Shown piece after piece: positions 40,131 through 48,094 of a stretch of 64,000 nt of DNA. The notes under the pieces are model-generated. The model was not told where the DNA came from. It did no database searches and worked only from the letters and a program-made list of their open reading frames with translations. The DNA is from Candidatus Kouleothrix ribensis (GTDB taxonomy: Bacteria > Chloroflexota > Chloroflexia > Chloroflexales > Roseiflexaceae), in assembly GCA_016722075.1 (NCBI GenBank), contig JADKGW010000004.1, forward strand, positions 15,044 through 79,043, given 5' to 3'. Within the stretch, counting starts at the first letter, position 1; the number at the start of each line of letters is the position of its first letter. Position numbers and translations under genes: made by a program.

Positions 40131-41126
40131 CTACAGCCCCAGCAAGCTCACCACATTATCCCGAAACAGCGACCCCTCGCGGATGTAGATCTCGAGCATC
40201 CGATCGGTCTTATGCCCGGTCTGCCTGCGGATAGTATAGGTCGGAGCGCCCGCGCCGGCTGCGGCGGTGGCCAGCCCCGCGCGCAGCGAATGCCCGCTGT
40301 ACAGGTCGGAGTCAAACCCCGCTGCCGCCACACTGCGCTTGACGATCACCGCGATATCGGAGCCGTTCAGCCGCTTGCTGCGCACTGTGCCGTGCCGGTC
40401 GATCGGCCGAAACAGCGGCCCCTCCTTGATACCGGCTGCCTTGAGCCAGGCCTGTGCCGCGCGCACCGGGCAGGTGGGGGCGTTCGCGCCCAGCGGGATG
40501 CCCTTTAGGATGCCCTCGCCCTCCTGGTCGGTCTTCGATCGGCGCAGCGTCAGGATCAGACCCTCGGGCACAACCTGCAGGTCGCTCACGTCGAGCCCGA
40601 CGAGCTCGGAGCGCCTGAGCGCTCCGCAGAAGCCGATCAGCAGCAGCGCCCGGTCGCGCATGCCGAGCAGCGTCTCCGGCAGCGCGGCCAGCGCCTGGCG
40701 CAGCACCGTCACGCCGATCGGCGCAACGCGGCGCTGGGCAGCGCGGCGCTTGCGGCGGATGCCCTTGAGCACCGTGCGCACCCACTCGTCTTTACTAGGC
40801 GAAGGGTGGCCGGCCAGCTCGTGGGCGCGCGCGATCGCCACCAGGCGGCGCTCGAGTGTGGCCACGGCTAACGGCGGGTGGTCGGCGTCGCCATCCGCGC
40901 AGGCGGCCAGGTAGTTGGCAACAGTGGCGGGCTGAGCGGGCAGGTGTGCGCATCCCTGCTGCTCGCACCATGCGGTGAAGGCGGTCCAATCGGCGCGGTA
41001 GGCGCGGCGCGTGTTCGGCGCGCTCGCGGATGCGGCGTAGTGCTGTGACGGCATGCTCGGGTGTTGGTAGGGCGCGAGCGCACCGGCGTCCGGCGCCGGT
41101 GGCTCGATGCGCTGTAATTCGGTCAT
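40131..41126 (-). CDS. tyrosine recombinase/integrase
   Basis: 331 aa from the ATG at 41126 (a GTG at 41135 is also possible). N-terminal SAM-like core-binding domain (TVANYLAACADGD, TLERRLVAIARAHELAG). The catalytic set is complete: Arg in GALRRSELVGL, Lys in LRRSKTDQEG, His-x-x-Arg in GHSLRAG, His in TGHK and the nucleophile Tyr in LEIYIREG. It would resolve multimers or integrate the element. The stop is only 11 bp before NACHT target 3, so recombinase and receptor are probably co-transcribed. An inverted repeat upstream (41164-41198) is a candidate binding site. Confidence 0.92.
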   Translation of the reverse strand: MTELQRIEPPAPDAGALAPYQHPSMPSQHYAASASAPNTRRAYRADWTAFTAWCEQQGCAHLPAQPATVANYLAACADGDADHPPLAVATLERRLVAIARAHELAGHPSPSKDEWVRTVLKGIRRKRRAAQRRVAPIGVTVLRQALAALPETLLGMRDRALLLIGFCGALRRSELVGLDVSDLQVVPEGLILTLRRSKTDQEGEGILKGIPLGANAPTCPVRAAQAWLKAAGIKEGPLFRPIDRHGTVRSKRLNGSDIAVIVKRSVAAAGFDSDLYSGHSLRAGLATAAAGAGAPTYTIRRQTGHKTDRMLEIYIREGSLFRDNVVSLLGL

Positions 41127-41163
41127 GGAATTCACCGTTTTTCAGAGCGATTTGCAACGGATT

Positions 41164-41198
41164 CTAACCGGCGATAAGCGCACCTTATCGCCGGTTAG
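41164..41198. promoter_or_regulatory. 15-bp perfect inverted repeat upstream of the integrase
   Basis: CTAACCGGCGATAAG, spacer CGCAC, CTTATCGCCGGTTAG. Perfect arms with a short spacer next to a tyrosine recombinase gene look like a recombination core or an operator. The 5-6-bp spacer is close to a tyrosine-recombinase overlap region. Confidence 0.6.
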
Positions 41199-41236
41199 CC
41201 CAGAGTATAGCACAGATTTTCGGGGGATATTGATAA

Positions 41237-41971
41237 TCAGGGCACGCCCGTGCTGGTCGGCCGGCGCGTTTCGGTTGGCTTGGGCGTCCTGCTCAGCTCA
41301 GGTGTATTTGGTCGCTTCGGCGTACTGGTCGGCTTTGGTCTGGATGTAGACACGGACGTGGCGGTCGGGGTCGGCAGCACCGGCGTGGCGGTCGGCGGCA
41401 CCGGCGTTTGTCTCAATGCTGTTATTGTCAAAATAACTTTTACTGTCGCTGTTTGAGCGACCCGCGTAGCTTTTTCATTTTCTTCGCCCTTCTCTGTGGC
41501 CCGTATTGATTGCTCTGTCTGCTCAATTGCTTCAATAGTAGCGCGTTGAGATCTTATCGTCGCTACCTGTACTACAAAGCCAAGTAATAGAGAAATAAAG
41601 CCTACTCCAAACAAAGTCACTACCAATAAAACGATTCTTGAAACCACCGTTGATATTGAGAAAATGGGAATTCCAAAAAAACGATATACTTTTGTTTCTT
41701 GTACTATTACTTTATTCAACTTATATTCTAACGAATCTAAGTCATATCCAAAATCACGCATTACCTTTCGGGATTCAATGTAATTATGTAGGCTATTCTG
41801 ATTGATAATTTTCTCAAAACGTTCAATATTATCACGTGTCTCATCTATCTCAACGAGAATAGGCGCCGGGCAATACGAACCCAATGCCGCAGCTTGCACC
41901 TCAAGTTTCTGCAAGCGCATTCGATTAACTGCAACAAGCTCACGAATATGTTCGATATCTTCTTGATTCAT
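41237..41971 (-). CDS. EAD-like adaptor domain plus transmembrane helix
   Basis: 244 aa. Residues 5-60 hold the adaptor pattern (NRMRLQKLEVQAAALGSYCP then EIDETRDNIERFEKII). A hydrophobic helix follows near 110-135 (IVLLVVTLFGVGFISLLLGF), then a coiled coil and a Pro/Thr-rich tail (TATPVLPTPTATS) that would be extracytoplasmic or a spacer. No catalytic motif. The shared adaptor domain links it to the proteins at 10010, 16366 and 43233; a membrane effector recruited through homotypic contacts is a reasonable inference. Low GC in the middle of the gene. Confidence 0.6.
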   Translation of the reverse strand: MNQEDIEHIRELVAVNRMRLQKLEVQAAALGSYCPAPILVEIDETRDNIERFEKIINQNSLHNYIESRKVMRDFGYDLDSLEYKLNKVIVQETKVYRFFGIPIFSISTVVSRIVLLVVTLFGVGFISLLLGFVVQVATIRSQRATIEAIEQTEQSIRATEKGEENEKATRVAQTATVKVILTITALRQTPVPPTATPVLPTPTATSVSTSRPKPTSTPKRPNTPELSRTPKPTETRRPTSTGVP

Positions 41972-42191
41972 TGGAGCATACTTTCATATAATCACAAATC
42001 CCCTAAATTATTCGTACTACCAAGCTACATTGCCAAGTAGTTTGACACTTTATCCTCCCAGCTAAGTGTTTGCACGCCTACACAGCTTAGGGAGCACCAA
42101 TCTGCGTAATCTTAATACTCGCTGGAATTAGGAAGCAACTCTACTGGGTGAGTATAGTGTATCACAGCTCAGCCAGGATCTATCAAACAAA
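41972..42191. other. AT-rich intergenic region
   Basis: Divergent promoter region between the 41237-41971 gene and fic, about 220 bp. No gene is visible. Confidence 0.5.
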
Positions 42192-42235
42192 AAACAATCA
42201 CGATTTATGCTATACTAGCAAAATCGTGATTGTTT
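42192..42235. promoter_or_regulatory. palindromic operator overlapping the fic promoter
   Basis: Perfect 15-bp arms AAACAATCACGATTT (42192-42206) and AAATCGTGATTGTTT (42221-42235) flank ATGCTATACTAGC, which contains the likely -10 TATACT. Binding would block transcription. The core TCACGATTT is shared with the ends of the 127-bp units at 25886-26145. Confidence 0.8.
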
Positions 42236-42246
42236 TTGAGACTGCC

Positions 42247-43224
42247 ATGCCACCCGATATTCACATGGATCCCCGCCTGGAACGCCGCCTCGCCGAGAAG
42301 AAGGCCGCGCTCGACCTGCAGCGCCCACTGTCGCCGGCGATCGTGAGCAAGCTCTACGATGATCTGCGTGTGCGCCTGACGTATCACTCCAACGCGATCG
42401 AGGGCAACACGCTCGACCTGAGCGAGACCCAGCTAGTGGTCGATCATGGTGTGACGATCGGCGGCCACACGATGCGCGAGCATCTGGAGGCGGTACATCA
42501 CGCCGATGCCTACGCGCTGCTGCTCGACCTGGCGCGCGCCGAGGCGCCGCTCGACGAGGCGGCACTCCAGGCACTGCATGCGCTCGCGCTGCGCGAGCTG
42601 GTCGATGCGCCAGGTGAGTATCGCCGCGCCGCCGTGTTCATTAGCGGCTCGGAGCACCGCCCTCCGCACCACACGCTTGTGCCACAGCTCATGCGCGAGC
42701 TGGTCAAGTGGATTGTGACTGAGGGGCAAGCGTATACGCCAATTATACGTGCGGCGCTGACGCACCAGATGTTCCTGGCTATTCACCCGTTTCCCGATGG
42801 CAACGGCCGCACCGCCCGGCTGCTGCTGAACCTGCAGCTGATGCGCGACGGCTACCCAATCGTGCTTCTGTTGGCGAGCCAGCGGCTGGGGTATATTCGC
42901 GCGCTCGGGCAGGCAGATCGTGGGCAGTACGGGGCACTCGTGAACTTGATCGGCCGGGCGGTCGAAACCGGACTCGACATGTTTCTGGAAGCCTGCGCGG
43001 CAGTGCCTGACGAGCAGCTGCGCTCTCTGCCTGAGGTCGCTGAGGAGTGCGCAATCACGGCCGACTACCTGGGCTGGCTGCTACGCGCCGGGCGCATCGC
43101 CGGGCAAAAGCGGCGGGGGCGCTGGTACACCAGCGTGGCGGCAGTACGCCGCTACCAGCAAGAGGTCGCTGAGCGCGCGGTGCCGGTGGGCCGGCCCCGA
43201 AAAGGGCGCTCGGCGGGTGAGTAG
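42247..43224 (+). CDS. fic: Fic-domain AMP-transferase with C-terminal winged helix
   Basis: 325 aa from the ATG at 42247, just after the operator; a longer frame from 42148 would start inside upstream DNA and is disfavoured. The N-terminal inhibitory helix carries SNAIEGNTL, whose (S/T)xxxE(G/N) Glu blocks ATP in resting Fic proteins. The active site HPFPDGNGRTAR is complete, so AMPylation is expected. The last 70 residues (ECAITADYLGWLLRAGRIAG, RGRWYTSVAAVRRY) resemble a helix-turn-helix domain, so the protein may repress its own promoter through the adjacent palindrome. Confidence 0.92.
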   Translation: MPPDIHMDPRLERRLAEKKAALDLQRPLSPAIVSKLYDDLRVRLTYHSNAIEGNTLDLSETQLVVDHGVTIGGHTMREHLEAVHHADAYALLLDLARAEAPLDEAALQALHALALRELVDAPGEYRRAAVFISGSEHRPPHHTLVPQLMRELVKWIVTEGQAYTPIIRAALTHQMFLAIHPFPDGNGRTARLLLNLQLMRDGYPIVLLLASQRLGYIRALGQADRGQYGALVNLIGRAVETGLDMFLEACAAVPDEQLRSLPEVAEECAITADYLGWLLRAGRIAGQKRRGRWYTSVAAVRRYQQEVAERAVPVGRPRKGRSAGE

Positions 43225-43232
43225 GCTGGGCA

Positions 43233-44018
43233 TCAGGCTTTCTGCTGCGTATGGAGCATCCACACCAGTGCGAAACCTGTGATGCAACCGTAGACGGCAG
43301 CGGACACGGTAACAGGCAGGATCAGGCTGGCGGTCGCCAGATCGTAGTACCGTGGCTGATCTTGCGCAGGCACAAAGATCAACGTATTTGCTAGGCCGCC
43401 GCCGATGGCACTCACCAGCAACCAGCGCCATAGGCCAATCGTCGCGCTAATGCGGCGCAGATCGAGCCACTGCACAAACGCGACTACGACGCCACCAATT
43501 GCGCCAGCGGACGCGCCCTTTGCGGTAACCAAAACCGTAACGACCATGGCAGGGGTAGTCGTAAATAACCAAAGTGGAAATAGGAAACTAGCCTGATCAC
43601 CCAGCCGGCGGCGCAGCACGCGCTGCTGAAGCCAGCCCGACAGCAGCCCGATCGTGAGCCAGCCGCCGATCGTGGCTACTACCCACTCCAGCAGCATACC
43701 CCACTCGCTGAGCTGCAGACCGAGCAGCGGATACTCTACCGGCTCAGGCGGTAGCGGGTCGGGTGCTACATGTAAACCTGGTGGCTCGATGGCCTCAAAA
43801 TCACCATCATTTGGGTGATTCTCAACCTTAACCCCAAGCCGCCTTAGCTCCTTCTTAAGACCGCGAATCTCCTTCTGGGCATCCTCTATGTCAAGAACAA
43901 CACTTGGGTTAACGTACGTTTCTCCTGCTCTACCCCGCTGTCGAATCAATACTCCCACACGCCGCCGGATTTCAGCAAGTTGAGCAAGCAGCTCGATCTT
44001 GACGTTCGCCTGTCGCAT
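43233..44018 (-). CDS. EAD-like adaptor domain plus polytopic membrane domain
   Basis: 261 aa. Residues 8-65 follow the adaptor pattern (LAEIRRRVGVLIRQRGRAGE, YVNPSVVLDIEDAQKEIRGL). After an acidic/proline linker come five or six transmembrane helices (WVVATIGGWLTIGLLSGW, FPLWLFTTTPAMVVTVLV, GAIGGVVVAFVQWL, WLLVSAIGGGLANTLIFV, LILPVTVSAAVYGCITGF). No known transporter signature. Domain fusion suggests a membrane-disrupting or sensing effector recruited by adaptor contacts. It converges with fic. Confidence 0.6.
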   Translation of the reverse strand: MRQANVKIELLAQLAEIRRRVGVLIRQRGRAGETYVNPSVVLDIEDAQKEIRGLKKELRRLGVKVENHPNDGDFEAIEPPGLHVAPDPLPPEPVEYPLLGLQLSEWGMLLEWVVATIGGWLTIGLLSGWLQQRVLRRRLGDQASFLFPLWLFTTTPAMVVTVLVTAKGASAGAIGGVVVAFVQWLDLRRISATIGLWRWLLVSAIGGGLANTLIFVPAQDQPRYYDLATASLILPVTVSAAVYGCITGFALVWMLHTQQKA

Positions 44019-44095
44019 GCAGACAACCTACACTTCTACTATCGACGGTTGGTGGATTACTAGAGTGTATCATAGATTGTGTACTGCAAGCGAAT

Positions 44096-45982
44096 TCAAC
44101 CGGACAGCATGGCCTCCAGCGTATCAGGCTCAGCAACCTGCGCCGCAGTGATCAGATCGTCAACCTCGCGCCGATAGATCGTCTCCAGCTTCCGGCTGCA
44201 GAACGCATCCCGCCCACGCACCGCGCCGTCAACGAATGCCGCGCCGGCCAGCGTGGCACGCAGCAGTGTCGGCAGCAATGCCCAGCGCTCGGCGGTGACC
44301 CATGTTGGGCAGACCATGTCTGGCAGCGCTTCCGGTGCGGGCGCGGCCATGGTTGCGCTCGACGCGTGCGGGTTAAGTACCACCCGCACCTGTAGCTGCT
44401 CGCCGGCGAACAGCGCCAGCAGGTCGCGCAGCACGCTCAGGTGACGGTTCTCTAGCGCGGCCTTAACGGTCTGGCTCGGCGCCTGGATTGTTGCCACCCC
44501 CTGTTCGACGCTCAGCAGCGCAGCGTGGCGGATCATGGCGAATTCGGCGCGCGGTAGCTGGGCCTTGAGTGCGGCCTGCACATCGTTCCACAGGTGTGGC
44601 AGCACGCCCGGCAGGTTCAGTTTCGCTGGCTCAGGTGGGAACCACGGCGTGTCCTCGGGCATCCCCGCGCGGCGCGCGGCCTCCTGGGCGGCGGCGTAGC
44701 GCGCAAACGCCAGCCGCAGATCCTCGGGCGTCTCGGCGCGCGGTGTGGGCGGCGCGATCTGCCAGCCGTGGTCGCGGTGGGTGCGTAGCAGCTTGACCAC
44801 CCAGCCCGCCAGGTCACGCACCTGGGGATGTGCGCGGGCGTGCGCTATCGCGGCACTGACCGTCTCAGCTGGCATGCCTGCCAACTCGAACTGGATCTCT
44901 GGGAGCACATTGATAGACTGGAGCAGCCACGTCGCCGGCGTCTCTGGCAGCTGACTCGTACCTGGCTGCGAGTCGCTCTGGTGGGCATGCTCCTTCTGAT
45001 CGAACTCCTGCGTACCACCACCATTGGTAGTGGTGGGATTTGAGGGGGTTGGGGGAGGAGTCGCTTGATTCCGTGAGTCCCATGAGTCCCATGTGATCCC
45101 TTCGACATGCTCTGAAAGATGCGTTTTAGCCCTTTGTAATACGGTAAACCCCTGCGCACTCTCGTTCGTCGAACCGATCGATTCACCGATCAGCTGCCCG
45201 ATCAACGATCCGATCGACCCCGGTGGGACAAAAAAAAGCGGCTGGCTGCGGTCGGCCTTTTCCGGAGCTGGCCCAACCCCTAGCCGCCGCGTGCCCCCAA
45301 CGGTTAGCGCCACGTCCTCGGCATCATCCAGCAGCGCGCGCTGCGAGATCAGCGCCAGCAGTCGCGGTTCAGCCGGCACCGGCAACGCCTGCCCCGCGCG
45401 CACCAGCCCCAGCCGTTGCAGCCCCTCGGTCTCGCGCGGCTGGCCAGCCAGCGCGAGCGCGTAGCTGCCGATGTCGGCCAGCCCCAACGCCGGCGTCGTC
45501 ACGTAGCGCGAGATTGTGGCGCTCTGGGTCGCGTGGGGAATGATCCGGCCCATGCACACGTCAAGCAGGCTGCGGTCGAGCAGCTGCCGGATGATGTGGC
45601 GCGGACGCCCTAGACAGGACTGGCCCATCTGCCACGGCAGCGGTGCGCCCTTGATGCGCCCCCAACTGGGGGTGTAGCGCTGCTTGCGCTGGCACTCGGT
45701 GGGGGCGGCGATCAGCCAGCCGCGGTTGAGCAGGCGATCGAGCGCGCGCTTGACCGCACCCGTTTTGAGGCTTGGGTCGTAGCGCTGCACATCGGCGCGT
45801 GAGAGCGGCACGGGGGCCTGCTCGATCAGGTAGAGCCGCGCGACGAGCGCGTAGAGGCCAATGGCGATCGGCGTATCGTGCAGGTCGGCGAGCAGCCGCT
45901 GCGGGATTGGGCAGTAGTGCTCGGGGGGCGCGATCAGTCCACGGGGGACCGGCGCGGGCCGGGCGGGGTGCGGCGCGATCAT
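44096..45982 (-). CDS. rep: replication initiator-like protein
   Basis: 628 aa from the ATG at 45982, with CAGGAG and CGGAG upstream. The N-terminal third contains a winged-helix segment (LSRADVQRYDPSLKTGAVKRALDRLLNRGW), as in plasmid initiators. The middle is disordered. The C-terminal part holds a DnaA domain I-like region (LWNDVQAALKAQLPRAEFAMI, VEQGVATIQAPSQTVKAALENR). It is preceded by a region with direct iterons and a consensus promoter, the usual arrangement for a plasmid rep gene. Initiator function is inferred from these features and the neighbouring partition genes. Confidence 0.7.
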   Translation of the reverse strand: MIAPHPARPAPVPRGLIAPPEHYCPIPQRLLADLHDTPIAIGLYALVARLYLIEQAPVPLSRADVQRYDPSLKTGAVKRALDRLLNRGWLIAAPTECQRKQRYTPSWGRIKGAPLPWQMGQSCLGRPRHIIRQLLDRSLLDVCMGRIIPHATQSATISRYVTTPALGLADIGSYALALAGQPRETEGLQRLGLVRAGQALPVPAEPRLLALISQRALLDDAEDVALTVGGTRRLGVGPAPEKADRSQPLFFVPPGSIGSLIGQLIGESIGSTNESAQGFTVLQRAKTHLSEHVEGITWDSWDSRNQATPPPTPSNPTTTNGGGTQEFDQKEHAHQSDSQPGTSQLPETPATWLLQSINVLPEIQFELAGMPAETVSAAIAHARAHPQVRDLAGWVVKLLRTHRDHGWQIAPPTPRAETPEDLRLAFARYAAAQEAARRAGMPEDTPWFPPEPAKLNLPGVLPHLWNDVQAALKAQLPRAEFAMIRHAALLSVEQGVATIQAPSQTVKAALENRHLSVLRDLLALFAGEQLQVRVVLNPHASSATMAAPAPEALPDMVCPTWVTAERWALLPTLLRATLAGAAFVDGAVRGRDAFCSRKLETIYRREVDDLITAAQVAEPDTLEAMLSG

Positions 45983-46036
45983 CTCCGATTGCTCCTGGCG
46001 TTTACGGATTGACCATAAACGCACATGGTCTGGTGA

Positions 46037-46066
46037 TTGACACCAGACTCCGGCGGATGCTATAAT
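46037..46066 (+). promoter_or_regulatory. consensus sigma-70 promoter divergent from rep
   Basis: TTGACA (46037-46042), 18-bp spacer, TATAAT (46061-46066): both hexamers match the consensus exactly. The -35 lies within TGGTCTGGTG/CACCAGAC-type dyad symmetry. Transcription would run away from rep into a highly structured, non-coding stretch. Confidence 0.75.
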
Positions 46067-46072
46067 CGGAGC

Positions 46073-46225
46073 AACACAAAGCCAGCATTCCATGAGGAAT
46101 GGCTGCGGAGGAAACGGGAGCAGGCTAATCGGGTTGCCGGCCAAAGCGTGCCGATTAGGCTGTGGTTTCCTTCAAACTTTGGGTTACTCCCAGGAGAGCG
46201 CCGCGCGAGCGGCGTTTCTCGTTAT
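46073..46225 (+). ncRNA. candidate structured RNA at the replication origin
   Basis: Downstream of the perfect promoter, with no coding frame, the transcript can form ATTCC/GGAAT (46087/46096), a nested stem AGGAAAC/GTTTCCT (46109/46165) enclosing CTAATCGG/CCGATTAG (46125/46151), and a terminal CGCCGC-GCGA-GCGGCG hairpin (46199-46214) followed by TTTCTCGTT, a plausible terminator. Placed next to rep, a copy-number control RNA is one possibility. No known RNA family is recognised. Confidence 0.5.
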
Positions 46226-46486
46226 CTGGACTCCTCGCCCTTGGGCTTAGTGTTCCTCTTCCCTGACATGGAGCATGCTGCATGCGGGGCAGAACGGGGC
46301 GATAGGCGCACAAAGCCTACGCACCGCCCTCGTAGATCCCCGCTATGATACCAGACCGTTGGGTACCGAGACGAGTTGCGAATATGTAGAAAAGTGATCG
46401 AAATCGCAATGGCCCGGCAATGCGCTAGGCTCGCGACTCGATTGGTGACTGTCGTGTCAGAGTACGATGCCCCTTAATCTTATCAG
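46226..46486. other. intergenic region between candidate RNA and iterons
   Basis: About 260 bp without a convincing gene. It probably belongs to the origin region. Confidence 0.45.
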
Positions 46487-46599
46487 AAACTTGTGACACG
46501 CGCTAGACATGACTTGTGACAGATCGGCCCAAAACTTGCGACACTTTTTGAGGAAACTTGTGACACAGCCGATCTGCTGTCACTAGTTGTCACAAGTTT
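46487..46599. repeat. oriV: iteron-like array, candidate replication origin
   Basis: AAACTTGTGACAC occurs at 46487-46499 and 46554-46566, with variants GACTTGTGACA (46511-46521) and AAACTTGCGACAC (46532-46544), and an inverted copy TGTCACAAGTTT at 46588-46599. Spacing is roughly 21-24 bp for the direct copies, about two helical turns, as in initiator-binding iterons. The array ends at the 3' end of the HATPase gene and lies upstream of rep. Confidence 0.7.
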
Positions 46600-47596
46600 A
46601 CTTCCTGCGTATCTGGTAGTGGCGATTATTGGTCGCGCCAAGCACTTGGATGTCGCCCTGACTTAATAGTGACTGAAGATCGCGCTGAATGGTGCGACGA
46701 ATGATGCCCATGGCCTTTTCCAGATCGCTGATAGTCACGCTGCCTTGCTGGGCGATCAGAGAGAGGATCGCCCGCTGTCGATCCTGGGAGGTTGGGCCGA
46801 GCTGCTTCTGATTGGCACCGATTGGCTTGGCCATGACACGGATGGTGAGGCTCGTAAGGCTAGGGGTGATCAGTGGAGGCTCGACCCCATCCTCGGCCAG
46901 CGCGCTATAAACGCTATCAAAGCCCAGGCCTAAGCCCTCAATATAGTGCGCTTGGAACATAACGTTAACCAGCGCCGGATTGCGCGAGGATTGGGCATCG
47001 AGCAGGTTGTCAACGGTCACCCCATCCGGCAGCCCCCCTGGTGAGATCCACTCAATGGTGTTTGGGAAGATCTGGATACGAACCCGAGAGGATGTGTTGC
47101 TCCAGTCGCGGTGGCACAGCGCATTCACGGTCAGCTCGCGCAGCACCACCTGGCTATATGCATGCCGTTCAACGCGCTGAGCGCCCTCAAACTGGTAGTC
47201 GTGCGACGTGCGTGCCCACAAAATATCAGTGGCGCGGTCGACAACAGTAAAAATGGAGCCTCTTACCTGATCGATAAATTTGAGGCTCTTCGTTGTCGGG
47301 GTATTTGAGCTGAACTCAGCGATATCAATGCCGCAGCTGGCGCGCAGCCAGCGCTCAGGATCTGTTCCAAAGGCCAGCATACCCGCAAGCGTCGGCACCA
47401 GACCACTCGTGCTGTCGATGACCAGCTGGTTGTAGCGTAGATAGGCGAGAGGATCGGTCGGCCCGCTGTAGCGCCCTTCTTTCTGCGCTTTCGTGATATG
47501 CTGCTGCGCGAGATTCAGATCGAGCGCGTCCATTTGAGCGCCCTCGATCGTCCAGCTGTCGGTTGTCGTGATTCGCGCCATTGGCTGCTCATTCAA
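46598..47596 (-). CDS. ATP-binding transcriptional regulator (HATPase plus HTH)
   Basis: 332 aa. The middle holds a GHKL-type ATPase N box (LRELTVNALCHRDW) and G1 motif (WISPGGLPDGVTVDNL), as in the RecG-related C-terminal domain of Alba-type regulators. The C-terminus carries a helix-turn-helix of the DeoR kind (GSVTISDLEKAMGIIRRTIQ). The usual N-terminal AlbA_2 DNA-binding domain is reduced or missing. It probably acts as a transcription regulator. Start taken at 47596; an internal ATG for MARITT five residues later is equally possible. Confidence 0.75.
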   Translation of the reverse strand: MNEQPMARITTTDSWTIEGAQMDALDLNLAQQHITKAQKEGRYSGPTDPLAYLRYNQLVIDSTSGLVPTLAGMLAFGTDPERWLRASCGIDIAEFSSNTPTTKSLKFIDQVRGSIFTVVDRATDILWARTSHDYQFEGAQRVERHAYSQVVLRELTVNALCHRDWSNTSSRVRIQIFPNTIEWISPGGLPDGVTVDNLLDAQSSRNPALVNVMFQAHYIEGLGLGFDSVYSALAEDGVEPPLITPSLTSLTIRVMAKPIGANQKQLGPTSQDRQRAILSLIAQQGSVTISDLEKAMGIIRRTIQRDLQSLLSQGDIQVLGATNNRHYQIRRK

Positions 47597-47611
47597 AGGT
47601 GCTTCTATCCA

Positions 47612-47785
47612 CTACGCGCTCGGCGTGATGTTTCTACCCATCCATACCCGCTCATACACGGCATCGGCATACTCGACCAGCTCGGCCAGCGTGGCTAGAT
47701 CGTCGGCGCACTCGGCGCTGGCCACGCGGTAGCCGGCCTGCTCTCATTTCCAGATCGCGCGCTCTTCGTGCGCGTGATCATTCAT
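47612..47785 (-). pseudogene. small gene interrupted by an in-frame TGA
   Basis: The ATG (47783-47785) overlaps the stop of the DUF2442 gene as ATGA, the normal coupling for a next gene. The frame reads MNDHAHEERAIWK, then TGA (47744-47746), then continues without interruption EQAGYRVASAECADDLATLA, LVEYADAVYERVWMGRN to TAG at 47612. Coding quality after the TGA is as good as before it. It is either a fresh nonsense mutation or a recoded stop. Confidence 0.6.
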
Positions 47786-48084
47786 GCCGCGCGCTGTGCA
47801 GCCGATCGCTGCGCCGCAACAGCTGCCCGCCATGCCTCCTCACTGGCGTTCGGCGGTAGCCCGAGATACAACACGTCCGGGTCGATGTCAGCGCCGTTCG
47901 GCCATGCGATCGTGCCCAGCTCGACGCGCACCTGGCGAAAGAAGTTTGGATCGTCGTGAATGAGCGCAAAGATGCCGCCGCCGCTAATATAGCGCGTCAC
48001 ATCGATGTCGCGCTGCTCGCCGTTCGTGAAGGTGATGCGCAGGCTGTAGCCCTCGAGCGGCTGAGCATCTTTCACTCGGATCAT
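47782..48084 (-). CDS. DUF2442-family protein
   Basis: 100 aa from the ATG at 48084 with an excellent ribosome-binding site (AAGGAGG). The sequence (GYSLRITFTNGEQRDIDVTRYI, GGIFALIHDDPNFFRQVRVE, GTIAWPNGADIDPDVLY) is typical of the short beta-rich DUF2442 family. It is often found beside DUF4160 proteins, and the pair is suspected to be a toxin-antitoxin-like module. It is 10 bp downstream of the DUF4160 gene. Confidence 0.85.
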   Translation of the reverse strand: MIRVKDAQPLEGYSLRITFTNGEQRDIDVTRYISGGGIFALIHDDPNFFRQVRVELGTIAWPNGADIDPDVLYLGLPPNASEEAWRAAVAAQRSAAQRAA

Positions 48085-48094
48085 AGCTTCCTCC

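Noticed and set aside
46073..46225. RNase P, 6S or tmRNA at the structured region
   Set aside because: None of the conserved core sequences of these RNAs could be recognised.
47612..47785. Selenocysteine gene at the in-frame TGA
   Set aside because: No stem-loop of SECIS type is evident after the TGA, and no selenoprotein machinery is in the window; a nonsense mutation is simpler.
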